The notes under the pieces: generated by a model
The model's input: the letters and a program-made list of their open reading frames with translations, nothing else
Database searches by the model: none
What the model was told of the DNA's origin: nothing
Translations under genes and position numbers: made by a program
NCBI RefSeq assembly: GCF_016195855.1
Contig: NZ_JACPYU010000015.1
Coordinates: forward strand, 124,001-188,000
Origin: Aquabacterium sp.
GTDB taxonomy: Bacteria; Pseudomonadota; Gammaproteobacteria; Burkholderiales; Burkholderiaceae_C
Length of the DNA stretch: 64,000 nt
Direction: 5' to 3'
Shown here: positions 60,978 to 64,000 of the stretch, piece after piece
How positions within the stretch are numbered: the stretch's first letter is position 1
How the letters are laid out: each line of letters begins with the position of its first letter

Positions 60978-62401
60978 ACCTCAACCAGCTTCTACTGATA
61001 CTCAAAGCTCGCAAATGGCTTGTGGTCGGCGTGTTCACCACGGTGGTCGTGCTCATCGTGGGTGTCAGTTTCATTCTGCCCAAGAAGTACACGGCCACGG
61101 CATCCGTCGTCATCAACTCCAAGAACCCGGACCCGATCAACGGGATGATCATGCCGGGCACCATGCTGCCCACCTACGTGGCCACCCAGCTGGACATCTT
61201 GCGCAGTGACCGCGTCGCCCAGAAGGTGATCCGCGCGCTCAAGCTGGACCAGAACGCGGTGTTGCGTGAACAGTGGCAGGAAGACACCGAGGGCGAGGGC
61301 AACTTTGAAGCCTGGCTGGCAGAAGTCCTGCAAAAGAAGCTGGACATCGTGCCCTCCAAGGAGTCCAGCGTGATCAACGTGGCCTATGCCGCAGCCGATC
61401 CCAAGTTCGCCGCCGCATTGACCAATGCATTTGTGCAGGCCTATATCGACACCACGCTGGAGTTGCGCGTTGAGCCGGCTCGCCGCTTCACCATGTTGTT
61501 TGACGAGCAGGCCAAACAATTGCGCGAGAAGCTGAGCCAGGCACAAGACAAGCTGTCGGCCTATCAACGCGACAAAGGCATTGTGGCCACAGACGACCGG
61601 CTGGATGTTGAAAACGCCCGCCTGGCCGATCTGTCCAATCAGCTGGTGCTGATCCAGGGCCTGTCTGCGGAGTCCATGAGCCGCAAGGCACAAGCTGGCG
61701 CCAACATTGCCGAAGTGCTGAACAACCCGGTCGTGGCGGCCCTGAAGGCTGACCTGTCCAGGCAGGAAGCCCGCCTGAAAGAGCTGGCGGCATCTCAAGG
61801 CAGTGCGCACCCGCAAGTGGTGCAATTGCAAGCCAACATCAACGAACTGCGCGCGCGCATGGACGCGGAAATCAACCGCGTGACCTCCAGCGTGTCGATC
61901 AACAACACCGTCAACCTCTCGCGTGAAGCCCAGGTCAAGGCGGCGCTGGAAGCGCAACGCGAGAAGATCCTGCGCCTGAGGGCTCAGCGTGACGAGGCCT
62001 CCGTGCTGGTCTCTGATGTGGCCAATGCGCAGCGCGCCTACGACGCCCTGCAGGCCCGTTACGCGCAAACCAGCCTGGAAAGCCAGAGCAACCAGACCGA
62101 CGTGTCGATCCTCAAGATTGCCACCCCGCCGGCTGACCCGTCCTTCCCCAAGATGATCCTCAACACGGCCATCGCCATCATCCTGGGCGGCATGTTGAGC
62201 GTGGGGCTGGCCGTGCTGCGTGAAACGCGCGATCGCCGTATCCGCCAGGAGGAAGACATCATGAACTTCACCAAGTCGACCTACCTGGGCACCATGCCGG
62301 TGGCGCTGGAAGCCAAAAAGGGCGCCCTGCTCCCGGTCAAGAGCCCGCCAAGGCTGGCCAAGCGTGCCCTGCCTGAACTGACTGCCCCGAAAAAGGCCTG
62401 A
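60974..62401 (+). CDS. epsF: EpsF-type chain-length determinant (Wzz family), copy 2
   Basis: This 475-residue polysaccharide co-polymerase has the same layout as copy 1: helix at about 13-34 (KWLVVGVFTTVVVLIVGVSFIL), PKKYTATASVVINSKNPDPINGM, a coiled periplasmic part with AYQRDKGIVATDDRLDVENARL, and a second helix near 395-415 (MILNTAIAIILGGMLSVGLAVL). A cytoplasmic tail rich in Lys/Pro ends the protein. Its start overlaps the exosortase stop. The start of the partner ATPase follows after about 20 bases. Sequence differences from copy 1 are spread along its length, so this is an old duplication. Confidence 0.93.
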   Translation: MNLNQLLLILKARKWLVVGVFTTVVVLIVGVSFILPKKYTATASVVINSKNPDPINGMIMPGTMLPTYVATQLDILRSDRVAQKVIRALKLDQNAVLREQWQEDTEGEGNFEAWLAEVLQKKLDIVPSKESSVINVAYAAADPKFAAALTNAFVQAYIDTTLELRVEPARRFTMLFDEQAKQLREKLSQAQDKLSAYQRDKGIVATDDRLDVENARLADLSNQLVLIQGLSAESMSRKAQAGANIAEVLNNPVVAALKADLSRQEARLKELAASQGSAHPQVVQLQANINELRARMDAEINRVTSSVSINNTVNLSREAQVKAALEAQREKILRLRAQRDEASVLVSDVANAQRAYDALQARYAQTSLESQSNQTDVSILKIATPPADPSFPKMILNTAIAIILGGMLSVGLAVLRETRDRRIRQEEDIMNFTKSTYLGTMPVALEAKKGALLPVKSPPRLAKRALPELTAPKKA

Positions 62402-62421
62402 CCACCTCAACGACCTTGGCC

Positions 62422-63288
62422 ATGAAAAACTCTCAAAACGAAGTCGGCGGTGAAAAGAGCATTGGCAACATCATTGCTGATGCCCACAAGTTGTCCCCTG
62501 CGCAGGTCGAAGCGGTCGTTGCCCTGCAACGCTCCAAAGGCCTGAAGTTCGGTGAAGCCGCCGTCGAGCTGGGCTACGTCAAACGTGAAGATGTGCTGTG
62601 GGCCCTGTCGCAGCAGTTTCACTACCCCTATGCCGCCGATGGCCGCAACAACATCAGCGCCGAGCTGGTGGTGGCCACCTCGCCTTTCGACTCGGCTGCC
62701 GAGTTCTTCCGCGACATCCGCAGTTCGCTGCTGTCCGGCCCCTTCGGCGTCAAGAATGCCCCTCTGGCATTGGCTGTCTGCAGCCCGGACAGTGGTGATG
62801 GCAAGACCTTCTTTGCCGCCAACCTGGCTGCCGCCTTCAGCCAGCTGGATGGCCGCACCCTGCTGATCGACAGCGACATGCGCACGCCGCGCCTGCACGA
62901 GTTGTTCAACATTGGCTCGGGCACATCCGGCCTGAGCGGCATCCTGTCCGGCCGCTCGGAGACCAACGTCATCCGCCCGGTTGACGCCTTGCCCAGCCTG
63001 TATGTGCTGCCGGTCGGGGTCGTGCCCCCCAACCCGCTGGAGCTGGTTCAACGCGCCGCCTTCGACCTGCTGCTGTCCGAGGTCATCATGAAGTTCGACT
63101 ACGTGATCGTGGACACACCGGCAGCCGTGCATGGCGCAGATGCCCGCGTGATCGCAGCCAAGTGCGGCTCCGCCGTGGCCGTGGCGCGCAAGGGCGTCAC
63201 CCAGGCCGCTGCGCTCAACACGCTGGTCACGCAGCTGCAAAAAGCCTGCCCTGCCTTTGCGGGCACCATCCTCAACGACTTTGCCTGA
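62422..63288 (+). CDS. epsG: EpsG-type chain-length tyrosine-kinase-like ATPase, copy 2
   Basis: The 288-residue cytoplasmic ATPase is paralogous to 48400-49296. The N-terminal GspE-like domain (SIGNIIADAHKLSPAQVEAVVALQ and WALSQQFHYPY) is kept. The P-loop reads SPDSGDGKT, Walker A' LLIDSDMRTP and the third motif YVIVDTPAAVHG. The C-terminal tail again lacks tyrosines (AFAGTILNDFA), so autophosphorylation at a Tyr cluster is not expected. The ATG at 62422 is preferred over a TTG six bases upstream. It overlaps the epsI start by one base (TGATG). Confidence 0.92.
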   Translation: MKNSQNEVGGEKSIGNIIADAHKLSPAQVEAVVALQRSKGLKFGEAAVELGYVKREDVLWALSQQFHYPYAADGRNNISAELVVATSPFDSAAEFFRDIRSSLLSGPFGVKNAPLALAVCSPDSGDGKTFFAANLAAAFSQLDGRTLLIDSDMRTPRLHELFNIGSGTSGLSGILSGRSETNVIRPVDALPSLYVLPVGVVPPNPLELVQRAAFDLLLSEVIMKFDYVIVDTPAAVHGADARVIAAKCGSAVAVARKGVTQAAALNTLVTQLQKACPAFAGTILNDFA

Positions 63289-64000
63289 TGACCACGATGC
63301 TGTCCGGCCCTTGGCGCATTCACGCACGAACCTGGGTGCTGGCATCCATCCTGTGTGGTGCTGCCGTGGCCGCCCGGTTGGCGCAGCCCACCCTGCACGA
63401 GCAGGCCAATGAGCCGCAGCTGGAAACCAGCATCCCCAACAAGATTGGCGACTGGGCTGCACTGGCCTCGCCACTCACGCAGGTATCGATCACGCAAGGC
63501 AACGAGCCCGACATCAACCAGCCTTATGACCAATCGGTGCTGCGCACCTATGCGGACAATCAAGGCCATCAAATTGGTGTGGCCGTAGCCTGGGGCAAGC
63601 ACCAGCGCCAGGAAGTCAAGATTCACCGCCCCGAGCTGTGCTACCCCGCGCAAGGTTATGCGGTCAAGAACATCCAGGATCACACCTTCGGCGTCACCAG
63701 CAGCACCAGCCAGCAAGCCATCATTGGCAAGCGCATGATCGCGCTGGACCGCAATGGCTCGATGGAAGTCGTCAGCTACTGGATCCGCATCGGCAGCATC
63801 TACAGCGACAGCGCCTTCAAGACCCGCATGCACATCCTCCAGGAAGGCCTGGCAGGCCGGGTCACGGACGGCCTGCTCATGCGCGTCTCGCAAAAGGTGC
63901 CCGCCTCGACCGAGCCGAGCCAGCTGGAGAGCGTCTTCCAACGGCAGGAGCAGTTCGCTGCAGACCTGGTCCGCAGTGTGACGCCGGCCACGCGTGACCT
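63288..64000 (+). CDS. epsI: Exosortase-associated protein EpsI, copy 2, 3' end beyond the window
   Basis: The frame opens at ATG 63288 overlapping the epsG stop and remains open for 237 codons to the window edge, so the stop lies outside. It begins with a signal or anchor helix (TWVLASILCGAAVAARLAQP), continues IPNKIGDWAALASP, then GVAVAWGKHQRQEVKIHRPELCYPAQGY, the EpsI family motif with its conserved Cys, and VVSYWIRIGSIYSD. It differs from copy 1 in the motif (HRPELCY versus HRPEFCY). It completes a second xrtB-epsF-epsG-epsI set. Confidence 0.9.
   Translation, partial: MTTMLSGPWRIHARTWVLASILCGAAVAARLAQPTLHEQANEPQLETSIPNKIGDWAALASPLTQVSITQGNEPDINQPYDQSVLRTYADNQGHQIGVAVAWGKHQRQEVKIHRPELCYPAQGYAVKNIQDHTFGVTSSTSQQAIIGKRMIALDRNGSMEVVSYWIRIGSIYSDSAFKTRMHILQEGLAGRVTDGLLMRVSQKVPASTEPSQLESVFQRQEQFAADLVRSVTPATRD

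Overview
The window is GC-rich (visibly over 60 percent), densely coded, and reads as a betaproteobacterial chromosome of the order Burkholderiales. The evidence is the gene content (ubiH-type and ispB quinone genes, glnE, an EIIA-Man/HPr pair, EpsD/EpsF/EpsG/EpsI exopolysaccharide proteins, type-B exosortases, PEP-CTERM sorting) and a tmRNA tag reading ANDESFALAA. A relative of Aquabacterium, Leptothrix or Rubrivivax is my guess; the genus cannot be fixed from this sequence.

Layout. 1-3.4 kb: the end of a LytTR response regulator, a DUF2306 membrane protein and argJ. 3.5-9.8 kb: tmRNA (ssrA) carrying an approximately 5.8 kb integrated island. The island has a P4-type integrase, a second tyrosine recombinase, a gene-poor stretch packed with hairpins, and a three-gene module (winged-helix protein, HTH protein, AbiEii-like nucleotidyltransferase) with three copies of a 17-bp operator-like inverted repeat. 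Integrase arm-type repeats and a degenerate copy of the tmRNA 3' end mark the island's edges. 9.8-41.5 kb: ordinary chromosome with chrA, a catalase-like lipoprotein, an SGNH acyltransferase, a PEP-CTERM GDSL hydrolase, tRNA-Pro, ispB, ubiH-like, proA, fpr, queC, LemA plus an M48 protease, PTS genes, a degenerate kinase/receiver protein, yhdP, glnE and a rhombosortase-like protease.

41.6-64 kb: a large exopolysaccharide locus. A plus-strand start (EpsD and two glycosyltransferases) faces an 11-gene minus-strand operon: Wzx flippase, exported WbsX-like protein, glycosyltransferase, Wzy/ligase, exosortase B, EpsI, EpsF, EpsG and three glycosyltransferases. From the same 0.3 kb divergent region a plus-strand operon runs: gmd, fcl, a second exosortase B, a second EpsF, a second EpsG and a second EpsI that runs off the window. 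The locus therefore holds two paralogous XrtB-EpsI-EpsF-EpsG sets in different gene orders. GDP-fucose synthesis suggests a fucose-containing polymer. No initiating sugar-phosphate transferase and no outer-membrane polysaccharide export (Wza-like) gene is visible here; they probably lie beyond the right edge or elsewhere.

The two most interesting parts are the tmRNA island (nucleotidyltransferase module plus hairpin array) and the duplicated exosortase/chain-length machinery. Membrane segments and domain boundaries are read by eye, and family names are from recall of family signatures, not from a search.
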